Shown here in pieces: positions 1-8,376 of a stretch of DNA of 34,995 nucleotides. The notes under the pieces were generated by a model. That model did not search any database. It was given only the letters and a program-made list of their open reading frames with translations, and was not told where the DNA came from. The stretch lies in the NCBI RefSeq assembly GCF_030145185.1, contig NZ_JAQYWB010000061.1, positions 1-34,995 of the forward strand. The letters run 5' to 3'. How positions within the stretch are numbered: the stretch's first letter is position 1; each line of letters opens with the position of its first letter. The position numbers and the translations under genes were made by a program. The stretch comes from Desulfoluna sp. (lineage in GTDB: Bacteria; Desulfobacterota; Desulfobacteria; Desulfobacterales; Desulfolunaceae).

Positions 1-42
1 TTTGACGCGGTCCGCTGGGTCATCGACACTCTGATCTCCTAG
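1..42 (+). CDS. 3' end of an unidentified upstream gene
   Basis: The first 42 bases read in frame as FDAVRWVIDTLIS followed by a TAG stop. The recD2 ATG follows after 13 bases, so the two genes are probably co-transcribed. Thirteen residues are too few to name a family. The reading is open to the left edge and its short spacing to recD2 is the main support. Confidence 0.5.
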   Translation, partial: FDAVRWVIDTLIS

Positions 43-55
43 CAAGGCAAGCCCC

Positions 56-2242
56 ATGAATTCCCTCACCCTCTCCGGACGCATCAAACGGATCCGGTAC
101 CGAAACGATGAAAACAGCTACACCATTGCCGATCTCATCACCGACGACACCGGGGTCACCATCACGGTGGTGGGGACCCTGGCAGGCATTGACCTCGAGG
201 ACCGCCTTCGCCTGACCGGCACCTGGGAAAAGCACCTTCGCTTCGGCGACCAGTTCCGCATCACCGAGTATGAGATGATTTTTCCGGAGACCGGGGAAGA
301 GATCCGCACCTACCTCAAACGCCTCGGGGTGAAAAGCCTCTCCAACGCCAAAATCAGAACCCTCGTGGAACGCTTCGGCAGCGACACCCTGGAGGTCATT
401 GAGACCACGCCGGAGAAAGTCACCGGCCTGAAAGGGTTCGGGAAAAAAACCATTGAGAACCTGCGGGAGGCCCTCACCCGCCAGATGGAAGTGAAACGGC
501 TCATCCTCTTTTTAAAAGAGCACGGCATTCCCGTGGTCCACTGCGCCCAGATCATTAAACAGTATGGGGCCAAAGCCACCGATCGCATCAGCGCCAACCC
601 CTTTGACCTGCTCTTCGACATCACCGGCATTGACTTCACCACCGTGGACCATGCCGCCCAGACCCTGGGCATTGCCGAAGAGGCCCCCCGAAGGGTCCGC
701 GCCTGCCTCCTCTTTGTTCTCGGCCAGTTCGCCTCCGACGGCCACGTCTTTGCGCCGGCGGGGAGCCTCATCACCCGCTGCATGGAGCAGCACCACATGG
801 AACACGAGCCCCTGACCGAGGCCCTGGACGAGTTGCAACGCCAGGGCCACATCGTCAGCGAGACGATAGACCGAGAGAGCGAAACCATCCACGCGGTCTA
901 CCCCAAGGAGCTCTTCCAGGCCGAACAGGGCATTGCCAGGCGCCTCGCCATGATGCTCTCCCTTCCCGAAGAAGGCCCTGTCATCTCCCGAGAGGAGATC
1001 CTTGAAACCATTCTCACACGGCTGGCCATCAAACTCTCTGAAGAGCAGCTTCTCGCCCTGGAAGAGATCCTCTGCCACCGGGTGGCCGTCATCACCGGCG
1101 GGCCGGGCACCGGAAAAACCACCCTGGTTCGCTCCATCGCCGCCCTGTGTGACCACCTGCACCACGAAACCGTGATGGCAGCCCCCACCGGCCGGGCGGC
1201 ACGCCGCATCACCGAGGTCACGGAAAAAAAGGCCTCCACCCTCCACAAACTGCTGAAATATGATTTCAAGACCGGGGCCTTTGAGCACAACCGGGACAAG
1301 CCCCTGTCCGGGGACGTCTTTATCATCGATGAAGTTTCCATGGTGGACACCCTGCTCATGCACCGCTTCCTGGATGCCGTGCCCGTGACGGCCATCGTCG
1401 TCTTTGTGGGCGATATCTTTCAGCTCCCCTCCGTGGGGCCGGGAAACGTCCTGTCTGATCTCATCGCCTCAGGATGCCTGAAAACTTACGCCCTCACCCG
1501 CATCTTCCGACAGGCCCAGGAGAGCCCCATCATCATGAACGCCCACCGGGTCCGAAAAGGCGAATTCCCGGATCTGCACCAGGAAGGGGAAGAGGGCCCC
1601 TCGGAATTCTACTTCATCGAAACCGCAGACCCGGTCAAGGTGATGCAGCGGGTGGTGGAGCTCTGCGCCAAACGCATCCCGGCCACCTACGGATTTACTC
1701 CGTTAGAGGATATCCAGGTCCTCACCCCCATGCACAAAGGGGACGTGGGCACCATCAGCCTGAACCTCGCCCTCCAGAAGGCCTTGAACGACACAGGGGA
1801 CGCCCTGCAATCGTTGGGACGGACCTTCCGCAAAGGAGACAAGGTGATGCACCTGAAAAACAATTATGAAAAAGAGGTCTTCAACGGGGATATCGGGATC
1901 ATCAGTGAGGTGGATAAAAAAGAAAAAACCCTCGAAGTAAACTACGAAGGAAGAAAGGTGGCCTACGAAACCGAGTCGCTGGATGAGCTGACCCTGGCCT
2001 ACGCCATCAGCGTCCATAAATCACAGGGGTCGGAATACCCGGCGGTGGTGGTACCCGTCACCACCCAGCACTACCCCCTTCTGCAGCGAAACCTTCTCTA
2101 CACCGCCATGACACGCGGCAAAGAGCTGGTGATCTTAATCGGGACCCGACGCGCCGTGGAGATCGCGCTCTCCAACAACCGACCTAACCTGCGTCGCTCC
2201 CACCTCGCCCAGCGCCTCGCGGAGACGCAGCAGGGGAGCTAA
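56..2242 (+). CDS. recD2: RecD2-type ATP-dependent DNA helicase (RecD/TraA family, SF1B)
   Basis: A 728-residue protein of the usual RecD2 length. RecD2 is a 5'-3' DNA helicase acting in the cytoplasm on DNA repair and replication intermediates, outside the RecBCD complex. Visible in order: an N-terminal OB-like segment (about residues 1-85); helix-hairpin-helix repeats (about 95-150, including LKGFGKKTIENL); Walker A GGPGTGKTT at 348-356; Walker B FIIDE ending at D425-E426; the QLPSVGPG motif (motif III region); and a C-terminal UvrD_C_2 segment with YAISVHKSQGSEYP and YTAMTRGK (motifs V/VI). The ATG at 56 is the first start after the upstream stop; its ribosome binding site is weak. The 3' end overlaps the convergent DUF1178 gene by 4 bp. 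RecD of RecBCD is unlikely because no recB or recC lies nearby and the N-terminus is the RecD2 type. Confidence 0.95.
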   Translation: MNSLTLSGRIKRIRYRNDENSYTIADLITDDTGVTITVVGTLAGIDLEDRLRLTGTWEKHLRFGDQFRITEYEMIFPETGEEIRTYLKRLGVKSLSNAKIRTLVERFGSDTLEVIETTPEKVTGLKGFGKKTIENLREALTRQMEVKRLILFLKEHGIPVVHCAQIIKQYGAKATDRISANPFDLLFDITGIDFTTVDHAAQTLGIAEEAPRRVRACLLFVLGQFASDGHVFAPAGSLITRCMEQHHMEHEPLTEALDELQRQGHIVSETIDRESETIHAVYPKELFQAEQGIARRLAMMLSLPEEGPVISREEILETILTRLAIKLSEEQLLALEEILCHRVAVITGGPGTGKTTLVRSIAALCDHLHHETVMAAPTGRAARRITEVTEKKASTLHKLLKYDFKTGAFEHNRDKPLSGDVFIIDEVSMVDTLLMHRFLDAVPVTAIVVFVGDIFQLPSVGPGNVLSDLIASGCLKTYALTRIFRQAQESPIIMNAHRVRKGEFPDLHQEGEEGPSEFYFIETADPVKVMQRVVELCAKRIPATYGFTPLEDIQVLTPMHKGDVGTISLNLALQKALNDTGDALQSLGRTFRKGDKVMHLKNNYEKEVFNGDIGIISEVDKKEKTLEVNYEGRKVAYETESLDELTLAYAISVHKSQGSEYPAVVVPVTTQHYPLLQRNLLYTAMTRGKELVILIGTRRAVEIALSNNRPNLRRSHLAQRLAETQQGS

Positions 2243-2667
2243 GCATCTTGAACGCCTTTCTTGGCAGGGAGGGGAACTTTAAAGAGGGGAACCCCCTCTT
2301 TTTCAAGGACCTTTTCCTCTTCAGGGGAGCTCACACCTCGAATATTACGGGGTTCGGTCACCCCGTAATGAATTTTCAGGGCCTCCTTGGCAAAATTGGC
2401 CCCCACGTCATCGAAATTCTGTTCCATGAATTCCACAATCTTTGCGCTGATGTCCCCCACGGCAAGGCCACTGTTCTGTCGGGGCCCCCTGGAGGAGGTC
2501 ACCGCCCGGGGAATAGCAAACGCACTGGGAACAATGAACACGTTGCTGTCATCACAAAAGGGGCAGGTCACCAACCCCTGTTTCTGCTGAGTTTCAAAGG
2601 CTGTCTTGTCGTCGAACCACCCTTCAAAGGTATGTCCGCTTGCACACTGCAGGTCAAAAGCTATCAT
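2239..2667 (-). CDS. DUF1178 family zinc-ribbon protein
   Basis: A 142-residue soluble protein matching the DUF1178 family. It starts MIAFDLQCASGHTFEGWF and carries two metal-binding pairs: C8/H12 (CxxxH) and C35/C38 (CPFC), a rubredoxin-like zinc knuckle. The middle is variable and the C-terminal half is helical (FMEQNFDDVGANFAKEAL, then GVTEPRNIRGVSSPEEEK), which is typical of the family. The function of the family is not established. The ATG at 2667 follows a GGTGA stretch. The gene is convergent with recD2 and its stop codon overlaps the recD2 stop region. The recD2 terminator hairpin falls within this coding sequence. Confidence 0.9.
   Translation of the reverse strand: MIAFDLQCASGHTFEGWFDDKTAFETQQKQGLVTCPFCDDSNVFIVPSAFAIPRAVTSSRGPRQNSGLAVGDISAKIVEFMEQNFDDVGANFAKEALKIHYGVTEPRNIRGVSSPEEEKVLEKEGVPLFKVPLPAKKGVQDA
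2281..2303 (+). terminator. Probable rho-independent terminator of recD2, inside the DUF1178 gene
   Basis: A perfect 9-bp stem (AAAGAGGGG / CCCCTCTTT, arms 2281-2289 and 2293-2301) with a 3-base loop is followed by a short T run, 39 bases after the recD2 stop. It lies within the coding sequence of the convergent gene. Confidence 0.55.
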
Positions 2668-3145
2668 AAGTCACCGGTGTCGATGGGAGCGAGGATTAAT
2701 CGAAAACAGGGCATCGGTTATGCCGCAGGATGGCCCTTTATCGGCACCTTGGAAGTCTAAGGCATGCCGCACACCCTGATGAACACAAACATCGAGCATC
2801 TAAAAAGATTCAGGCCATCACAGAAAAAGGTATACATACCATACTTGAACCATGGGTAAACAGTGATTTTTTTCCTTCCAATGGGGTAGTGAGTTTGTAT
2901 ATGGTAAACAATCCTGAAGGGTGGATGTCCCCCCGATCCTCAGAAGATGAGTCATCACTCTGAGAGTCAGGTTTGTTCAATGGGGGGTTCCGATAAGGAT
3001 GGCCCAATGATTATTCAGCGGGATCACCACTATAAAACCCCGTAAACAAGACCAAAAGGTAGTTCGCTATCATTTTCCCAAAAGCCCCGGTCCAACGACC
3101 ATCACGAGCTCTTGATCCGAGGGGCCCAACGCGCAGGAGTTGATC
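2668..3145. other. Intergenic region without a convincing gene
   Basis: This stretch separates the divergent DUF1178 and SH3b genes and must hold both promoters. It is more AT-rich than its surroundings. Short open frames exist on both strands (for example 2810-3007 minus) but lack a ribosome binding site or a recognisable product. A TATAAA at about 3031 could be a -10 element for the SH3b gene, but no good -35 partner was found. Confidence 0.5.
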
Positions 3146-3778
3146 ATGAAAATTAAAGCTCTCTTAACAGCGTGCCTTCTCTGCTTTGCCGCAGAGGCCG
3201 CTGCTGAGACCCTGTACATCACCGACCGCATCAACGCCACCTTCCGAGGCGGCCCGGGAACCCAATACAGTATCCTGAAAGGGCTCCCCTCCGGCACCGC
3301 CGTGACCGTCCTTGAAGAGGGAGACAAGTGGACCCGAGTCACCGAAGAGACCGGAGCCGAAGGCTGGGTTCTCACCCAATGGCTGGTTCCCAACCCCACC
3401 AAGGGAGTGCTCCTGGATAAACTTCAAGTCACACACCGAAAACTGGTCAAGGACAAGGCAAGCCTTGAAGACCAGCTGGACGAACTGAAAAAGGAGAACG
3501 CGGTCCTCAAAGACCAGCTCTCCGGCACGGAGAAATCTGCATCCGCATCCGAGACGGCCTACCAGCAGCTGAAAAAGAAATCCACCAACTTCCTGCAGCT
3601 GGAAGAGGATTACAAAGAGACCAAAAACCAGTTCGCCAACCTCTCCAAGAAAGCCGATATCTTAAACGACCGGCTGGCCAAAAAAAACATGGTCTGGTTC
3701 CTGGCCGGAGGCGGCGTTTTGCTTGTGGGGTTTCTCATCGGATCCAGCTCACGGAAAAAACGAAGCACCTATTATTAG
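3146..3778 (+). CDS. SH3b-domain, coiled-coil membrane protein (TIGR04211/YgiM-like)
   Basis: A 210-residue protein, exported and anchored in the inner membrane. An N-terminal signal peptide ends near A20 (LLCFAAEAAA-ET). A bacterial SH3 domain follows (about 21-85, with the GGPGTQYSILKGLPSG and EGWVLTQWL signatures). Next is a long Lys/Glu/Leu/Gln-rich coiled coil (about 90-175). A transmembrane helix (VWFLAGGGVLLVGFLIG) precedes a short basic tail, SSSRKKRSTYY. This architecture matches the TIGR04211 family that includes E. coli YgiM. SH3b domains commonly bind peptidoglycan or envelope partners; the partner here is unknown. The start at 3146 is chosen over the in-frame TTG at 3140 because CAGGAG sits 6 bases upstream of the ATG. 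The gene appears to be monocistronic, closed by a strong terminator. Confidence 0.88.
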   Translation: MKIKALLTACLLCFAAEAAAETLYITDRINATFRGGPGTQYSILKGLPSGTAVTVLEEGDKWTRVTEETGAEGWVLTQWLVPNPTKGVLLDKLQVTHRKLVKDKASLEDQLDELKKENAVLKDQLSGTEKSASASETAYQQLKKKSTNFLQLEEDYKETKNQFANLSKKADILNDRLAKKNMVWFLAGGGVLLVGFLIGSSSRKKRSTYY

Positions 3779-3812
3779 CACCACCCGTAACACACAGACA
3801 CCTTAGTCCCCC

Positions 3813-3845
3813 ACGGGCATGCGGTACCCGCATGCCCGTTTTTTT
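3813..3845 (+). terminator. Strong rho-independent terminator after the SH3b gene
   Basis: A perfect 12-bp stem (ACGGGCATGCGG / CCGCATGCCCGT) with a 3-base loop runs directly into seven T residues. It begins 34 bases after the SH3b stop codon. Confidence 0.92.
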
Positions 3846-3972
3846 CCCTGGGCTCCCGGGAGAAACCGAATGAAAGGTGACACCGCCGGCCTCTTCGTTT
3901 CGCATACCGGCAGACGCCCTCGGTGGGAGTCTCCAACTGCTTGATTTCAAGCCTATATGCGCATTTTAACTT

Positions 3973-5613
3973 ATGAACATCACCTCTGATTTTCTGGTTA
4001 TCGGGTCCGGCGTCGCCGGACTGACCTTTGCCCTGAACGTTGCCGACCACGGCTCCGTCACCGTGGTGACAAAAAAGGGCGTCTCTGAGTGCAACACCGC
4101 CTATGCCCAGGGCGGCGTCGCTGCGGTTCAAAGCGATATCGACTCCTTTGACCTTCACATCAAGGACACCCTCGCAGCCGGGGACGGCCTCTGCAACCGG
4201 GAGGTGGTGGACCACGTCGTCACCCACGGCCCCGAACGCGTTAAAGAACTCATCAACCTGGGCGTCCAGTTCAGCCTCTGCGACGACGAGGCCCACAAAG
4301 CGCCGGGCACCGCCTACGACTTAGGGCGTGAGGGCGGCCACTCCGAAAAGCGCGTCCTCCACGCCGAAGACATGACCGGCCGAGAGATCGAACGTGCCCT
4401 GGTGGCGCAGGTAAAGAAAAATCCCCAAATCACCCTCCTGGAAGACCACATCGCCATCGATCTCATCACCCTCTCCACCCGGGTCAGAAGCGGCATGATC
4501 ACCACCACCCGGGACACCGCCTGCTGCGGGGCCTATGTTCTGGACAAAAAAGCCGAGACGGTAAAAACCCTCTCGGCCAAGGTGACCGTCCTCGCCTGCG
4601 GGGGCTCCGGAAAGGTCTACCTCTACACCAGCAACCCGGACGTGGCCACCGGCGACGGCATCGCCATGGCCTGGCGGGCAGGGGCCTCCGTGGCCAACAT
4701 GGAATTTATGCAGTTCCACCCCACCTGTCTCTATCACCCCGAGGCCAAAAACTTCCTCATCTCTGAAGCCGTCCGCGGCGAAGGGGCCATTCTCCGAAAT
4801 GAGAAAGGGGACCCCTTCATGGAGAAATACGACCCCTTAAAAGACCTCGCCTGCCGGGACAAAGTCTCCCGGGCCATCGACACCGAGCTCAAAACCAGCG
4901 GCGCCGACTCCGTCTTTCTGGACATCTCCCACAAAGACCCTGACTTTGTAAAAAAACGGTTCCCCAACCTCTGGCGACAGGGACTCAAGTTCGGCTTTGA
5001 CATGACCACGGACCCCATCCCGGTGGTGCCTGCAGCCCATTACATGTGCGGCGGCGTGGCCACAGACCTTGAGGGACGCAGCGATATAAAAAACCTGTTT
5101 GCCATCGGCGAGACCGCCTGCACCGGCCTCCACGGGGCCAACCGCCTGGCCAGCAACTCCCTGCTGGAAGCCCTGGTCTACGCCCACAGCGCCGCAAAAC
5201 AGGCCATCGAAGATGTCAAAAACTGGAAAGATACCGATGTCAAACTCCCCCGCTGGGACGATGTCGGCGCCACGGACAGCGACGAGGTGAGCCTTCTCAC
5301 CACCAACTGGGATGAAATCCGCCGCTTCATGTGGAACTACGTCGGCGTGGTGCGCTCGGACAAACGCCTCTCAAGGGCCTTAAGCCGCATCGAAAACATC
5401 CAGAGCGAAATCCGGGAGTACTACTGGAACTTCCGCGTCACCGCGGATCTCATCGAACTGAGAAACATCGCCGTGGTGGCCGAACTCATCATCCGCAGTG
5501 CCATGAAACGCCGCGAATCCCGAGGGCTGCACTACACCATCAACTGCCCCGAAAAAAATGACGCCGAATGGCTGAGGGAAACCGTCCTCAAACGCACCCT
5601 GACTCATATGTAA
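3973..5613 (+). CDS. nadB: L-aspartate oxidase (NadB)
   Basis: A 546-residue flavoprotein, close to the roughly 540 residues of E. coli NadB. It oxidises L-aspartate to iminoaspartate, the first step of de novo NAD synthesis. In anaerobes fumarate is the likely electron acceptor. The sequence shows the FAD-binding GSGVAG (11-16), AYAQGGVAA, the EGGHSEKRVLHAEDMTG segment, the substrate-domain MEFMQFHPTCLYHPEA, a second FAD signature GLHGANRLASNSLLEALV, and the C-terminal helical domain of the succinate dehydrogenase/fumarate reductase flavoprotein superfamily (LRNIAVVAELIIRSAMKRRESRGLHY). The last motif and the lack of an SdhA His-flavin pattern favour NadB over SdhA/FrdA. nadA and nadC are not adjacent. 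No strong ribosome binding site precedes the ATG. Confidence 0.96.
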   Translation: MNITSDFLVIGSGVAGLTFALNVADHGSVTVVTKKGVSECNTAYAQGGVAAVQSDIDSFDLHIKDTLAAGDGLCNREVVDHVVTHGPERVKELINLGVQFSLCDDEAHKAPGTAYDLGREGGHSEKRVLHAEDMTGREIERALVAQVKKNPQITLLEDHIAIDLITLSTRVRSGMITTTRDTACCGAYVLDKKAETVKTLSAKVTVLACGGSGKVYLYTSNPDVATGDGIAMAWRAGASVANMEFMQFHPTCLYHPEAKNFLISEAVRGEGAILRNEKGDPFMEKYDPLKDLACRDKVSRAIDTELKTSGADSVFLDISHKDPDFVKKRFPNLWRQGLKFGFDMTTDPIPVVPAAHYMCGGVATDLEGRSDIKNLFAIGETACTGLHGANRLASNSLLEALVYAHSAAKQAIEDVKNWKDTDVKLPRWDDVGATDSDEVSLLTTNWDEIRRFMWNYVGVVRSDKRLSRALSRIENIQSEIREYYWNFRVTADLIELRNIAVVAELIIRSAMKRRESRGLHYTINCPEKNDAEWLRETVLKRTLTHM

Positions 5614-5669
5614 AAAGCGTGCCTCCGGCGAGCCTATGTATGATTATTTATTTCTAGCCGCCTAACACA

Positions 5670-5701
5670 AAAGGGCCATGGAAATAAATCCATGGCCCTT
5701 T
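5670..5701. terminator. Bidirectional terminator between convergent nadB and nrdJ
   Basis: A 12-bp inverted repeat (AAAGGGCCATGG / CCATGGCCCTTT) surrounds an 8-base AT-rich loop. On the plus strand the stem ends in TTT; on the minus strand it ends in TTTT. It lies between the convergent stop codons of nadB and nrdJ. Confidence 0.75.
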
Positions 5702-5808
5702 CTGATTCTAAACACGACCCCACACAGGCAGCCATACACACAGGCGCAGCCCGTACGCGAATGCGAGCGACCCGAGAAGCGAGGGTCAAGAGCCTTCGCA
5801 GCCCTTGG

Positions 5809-8061
5809 TTACCCGCATTTGGTATACCCGCAGAGGTGGCAGGTCACGCAGCCCTCTTCGTGGGTCACATTGCCGCCGCAATCCGGGCAGAGGTCCCCCA
5901 GGAAGGTGGCTTCCGGTTTTTTACCGTTGGAGAGGCTGTCGCCCTTCATGTACCGTTTCTCCAGCACACGACCGATGGCATCCGGAATGGAGAGAACCCG
6001 TCCCCCTTTCTGGAACACGGCGTGCTCGCCGCAGATCCCTTTGAGCTGGTTGATGATCTCATCCACCTCCACCCCGGAACGCAGGGCCAGGGAGATAAGC
6101 CGGCCGATGGCCTCGGTCTTGGCGGTGGTGGATTTTCCCGATTTTCCGATGGTGGCAAAGACCTCAAAGGGACGCCCTTCCATCTCGGTCACCGTCACGT
6201 AGAGCTGGCCCATGCCAGTCCGAACCCTGGAGGTAAACCCTTCGAGGAGCTCAGGACGCTCCAGCACCTGCGGCAAGGGCGTGGAAACGCCCTTGTCACC
6301 GCCCTGATCAGAAACGGAGAGCACCTGACCCGTCTTGCTCCCGTCCCGGTAAATGGTCACCCCCTTGCAGCAGAGGTCAAAGGCCATGTCATAGATCGCC
6401 CGCACATCATCCACCGTGGCCTCTCTGGGCAGGTTCACCGTCTTGGAGACCGCATTGTCGGTGTGGTTCTGAAAGGCGGCCTGCATGCGGATATGCCACT
6501 CCGGGGAGATGTCATGGGCGGTGACAAAGACCCGCCTCACATCCTCCGGGATCTCGGCCATGTGAGCGATGCTTCCCTGCTTGGCGATACGGGCCATCAG
6601 CTCTTCACTGTAAAAACCACGCGCCTTGGCCATGGCTTCAAAAATGGGGTTTCCCTCCATCAGCTCGTCACCGTCCATCACCCGACGCACATAAGAGAGG
6701 GCAAACACAGGTTCGATGCCGCTGGAGCATCCGGCAAGGATACTTAAGGTCCCCGTCGGGGCGATGGTGGTACAGGTGGCATTGCGATACGCCTTCTCCG
6801 CATCGCCATCGAACACGCTTTGACCGATGTTGGGAAAAACGCCCCGAGTCACGGCCAGGTGCCGGGAGGCGTGATGGGCTTCGGCCTGAACGAACCCCAT
6901 CACCTTCTCAGCCAGAGCCACCGCGTCCTCCGAGTTGTAGGGGACCCCCATCATAAAGAGGAGATCGGCAAACCCCATGACCCCCAAGCCGATTTTCCGG
7001 TTGCCCTTGACCATGGCATCAATCTCAGCCAGCGGATACTGGCTCATCTCGAGGGTATCGTCCAGGAACCGAACGGCGAGCCATACCGCCTCTTTCAGGG
7101 CCTCAAAATCGACCCGTGTTTTATTGCCCGCGGTCGTGACGCACTTCGAGAGGTTGATAGAGCCCAGATTGCAGGCCTCCATGGGCAACAGGGGCTGCTC
7201 CCCGCAGGGGTTGGTGGACTCTATTTCACCGATCCCCGGGGTGGGGTTGTCCCGATTGATCCGATCCAGAAAGATGATGCCGGGGTCTCCGTTGAACCAT
7301 GCCTGATGAATCAGCGTCTCGTACACCTCCTGAGCGTTCAGGGATTCCAGAGCCTTGCCGTCCCGCGGGTCGATCAACTCATACGTCCCCCCATCGCGCA
7401 CCGCCCGCATAAAAGCGTCGGTCACCCCCACCGAAATATTAAAATTATTCAGGGCCGCGTTGTCCGCCTTGCAGGCAATAAACTCGAGAATATCGGGATG
7501 ATCGACCCGCAAAATGGCCATATTGGCCCCACGCCGGGTGCCGCCCTGTTTCACCTGCTCTGTGGCGGTGTTAAAGATCTTCATAAAGGACACCGGCCCC
7601 GAGGCGACGCCGCCGGTGGTCCCCACCCGAGAATTCTTGGCCCGGAGGCGGGAAAAAGAGAAGCCGGTTCCGCCGCCTGATTTGTGGATGACGGCCGCGT
7701 TCTTCACCGCATCAAAAATCCCATCCAGGCTGTCCTCCACGGGCAGCACGAAACAGGCCGCCAGCTGGCCCAGCTTGTTGCCCGCATTCATCAGCGTGGG
7801 TGAGTTGGGAAGAAAGGTAAAGTCCGTCATCAGGCGATAAAAGGCCTCGGCGACCTCCGAAGATTCGAGGCCCTCCTCATACAGCCCTTCCGCCTCAGCA
7901 ATGTGGGTAGCCACACGCCTGAAAAGCTCTGCCGGTGTCTCCTGAAGAGCCCCCTCGGTGTCCTTTTTCAGATACCGTCTTTCCAGAACGGTACGTGTGT
8001 TCTCCGATATATGAAACGTGCTGCCCTCTTTCATGCTCACCTCTTCCACTTTCACTGTCAT
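5809..8061 (-). CDS. nrdJ: Adenosylcobalamin-dependent (class II) ribonucleotide reductase
   Basis: A 750-residue enzyme that reduces ribonucleotides to deoxyribonucleotides using a thiyl radical generated from coenzyme B12, so it works without oxygen. Visible features: LAACFVLPVEDS (redox-active Cys), a phosphate/allosteric region SGGGTGFSFSRLR, the radical-site STNPCGEQPLLPMEACNLGS (Cys in NPCGE), TTIAPTGTLSILAGCSSGIEP, a C-terminal region of the TIGR02504 type (TVTEMEGRPFEVFATIGKSG), and a terminal zinc ribbon CPDCGG plus three further Cys near the end. The start is set at the ATG at 8061, preceded by GGAGAG, rather than the in-frame TTG at 8088. A promoter with NrdR-like boxes lies about 260 bases upstream, giving a leader of about 250 nt. 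Divergent from fadM. Confidence 0.95.
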   Translation of the reverse strand: MTVKVEEVSMKEGSTFHISENTRTVLERRYLKKDTEGALQETPAELFRRVATHIAEAEGLYEEGLESSEVAEAFYRLMTDFTFLPNSPTLMNAGNKLGQLAACFVLPVEDSLDGIFDAVKNAAVIHKSGGGTGFSFSRLRAKNSRVGTTGGVASGPVSFMKIFNTATEQVKQGGTRRGANMAILRVDHPDILEFIACKADNAALNNFNISVGVTDAFMRAVRDGGTYELIDPRDGKALESLNAQEVYETLIHQAWFNGDPGIIFLDRINRDNPTPGIGEIESTNPCGEQPLLPMEACNLGSINLSKCVTTAGNKTRVDFEALKEAVWLAVRFLDDTLEMSQYPLAEIDAMVKGNRKIGLGVMGFADLLFMMGVPYNSEDAVALAEKVMGFVQAEAHHASRHLAVTRGVFPNIGQSVFDGDAEKAYRNATCTTIAPTGTLSILAGCSSGIEPVFALSYVRRVMDGDELMEGNPIFEAMAKARGFYSEELMARIAKQGSIAHMAEIPEDVRRVFVTAHDISPEWHIRMQAAFQNHTDNAVSKTVNLPREATVDDVRAIYDMAFDLCCKGVTIYRDGSKTGQVLSVSDQGGDKGVSTPLPQVLERPELLEGFTSRVRTGMGQLYVTVTEMEGRPFEVFATIGKSGKSTTAKTEAIGRLISLALRSGVEVDEIINQLKGICGEHAVFQKGGRVLSIPDAIGRVLEKRYMKGDSLSNGKKPEATFLGDLCPDCGGNVTHEEGCVTCHLCGYTKCG

Positions 8062-8148
8062 GCTCTCTCCATCGTACGTGGGGATCAAAATTTTGTCATA
8101 GATTCATGCTGAGGATGCCATCGACAAAGCGCCAGCGGCCTGCCGGAA

Positions 8149-8168
8149 GGAACCAACGTCCCGGTTCC
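8149..8168 (-). other. Small hairpin in the nrdJ leader
   Basis: A perfect 6-bp stem (GGAACC / GGTTCC) with an 8-base loop lies in the predicted nrdJ 5' leader, about 90 bases before the start codon. It is not followed by a T run, so it is not an intrinsic terminator. Its role is unknown. Confidence 0.3.
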
Positions 8169-8321
8169 CCAAGGCACACGAACGGAAAGAAGGACACAGG
8201 CCTGTTTTTTTGCCTCTCTGACCTTTCAAACCGCTCTTTTTGTATTGTAGATAGGTGTTGTCAGGAAAACGCCTCCGGGAACACCGGCCGACTCTGGATG
8301 GGCTCAGCTGCTTCATTTGAA

Positions 8322-8349
8322 ATTTTAGCACAACATGTTGTGGCGTCAA
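8322..8349 (-). promoter_or_regulatory. nrdJ promoter with NrdR-like operator between -35 and -10
   Basis: On the minus strand, TTGACG (8344-8349) and TAAAAT (8322-8327) are separated by exactly 16 bases. That spacer (8328-8343) is GCACAACATGTTGTGG, which contains the perfect 14-bp palindrome CACAACATGTTGTG. This fits the known NrdR box pattern (ACACwATATwGTGT-like), and NrdR commonly represses ribonucleotide reductase genes by covering the core promoter. The predicted transcription start is near 8315. Confidence 0.7.
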
Positions 8350-8358
8350 GTGTAATTT

Positions 8359-8374
8359 TTAGCTCATGTTGCGG
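8359..8374. promoter_or_regulatory. Second, degenerate NrdR-like half box
   Basis: The segment TTAGCTCATGTTGCGG shares CATGTTG and the final GG with the palindromic box at 8328-8343, at a register of exactly 31 bp, about three helical turns. Tandem boxes about 30-31 bp apart are the known NrdR arrangement. Only the right half is well conserved. It also abuts the -35 of the divergent fadM promoter. Confidence 0.5.
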
Positions 8375-8376
8375 CA

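Noticed and set aside
2248..3007. Open frames 2248-2760 (+), 2730-2963 (+) and 2810-3007 (-)
   Set aside because: The first is antisense to DUF1178. The others have no ribosome binding site, no recognisable product and atypical composition.
3140..3145. Upstream TTG starts for the SH3b gene (3140) and DUF3015 gene (13336), both in TTGATCATGAA
   Set aside because: In both cases a good Shine-Dalgarno sequence sits 6 bases before the ATG and directly abuts the TTG, so the ATG is the better start. The shared TTGATCATGAA is short and probably coincidental.
5692..7680. Long plus-strand open frames across nrdJ (5692-6747 and 6820-7680)
   Set aside because: They are antisense to a gene with clear class II reductase motifs, and their translations are low-complexity His/Pro/Gly/Arg-rich, typical of GC-rich shadow frames.
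8062..8330. Cobalamin riboswitch in front of the B12-dependent nrdJ
   Set aside because: The leader lacks the GCCACTG core and the B12-box pattern on the minus strand. Only loosely GC-rich pairing is present, so calling it a cobalamin riboswitch is not supported.
8104..8349. 81-codon minus-strand frame in the nrdJ leader
   Set aside because: It would start upstream of the predicted nrdJ transcription start and through the -10 and operator. Its product is Arg/Ser-rich without recognisable features.
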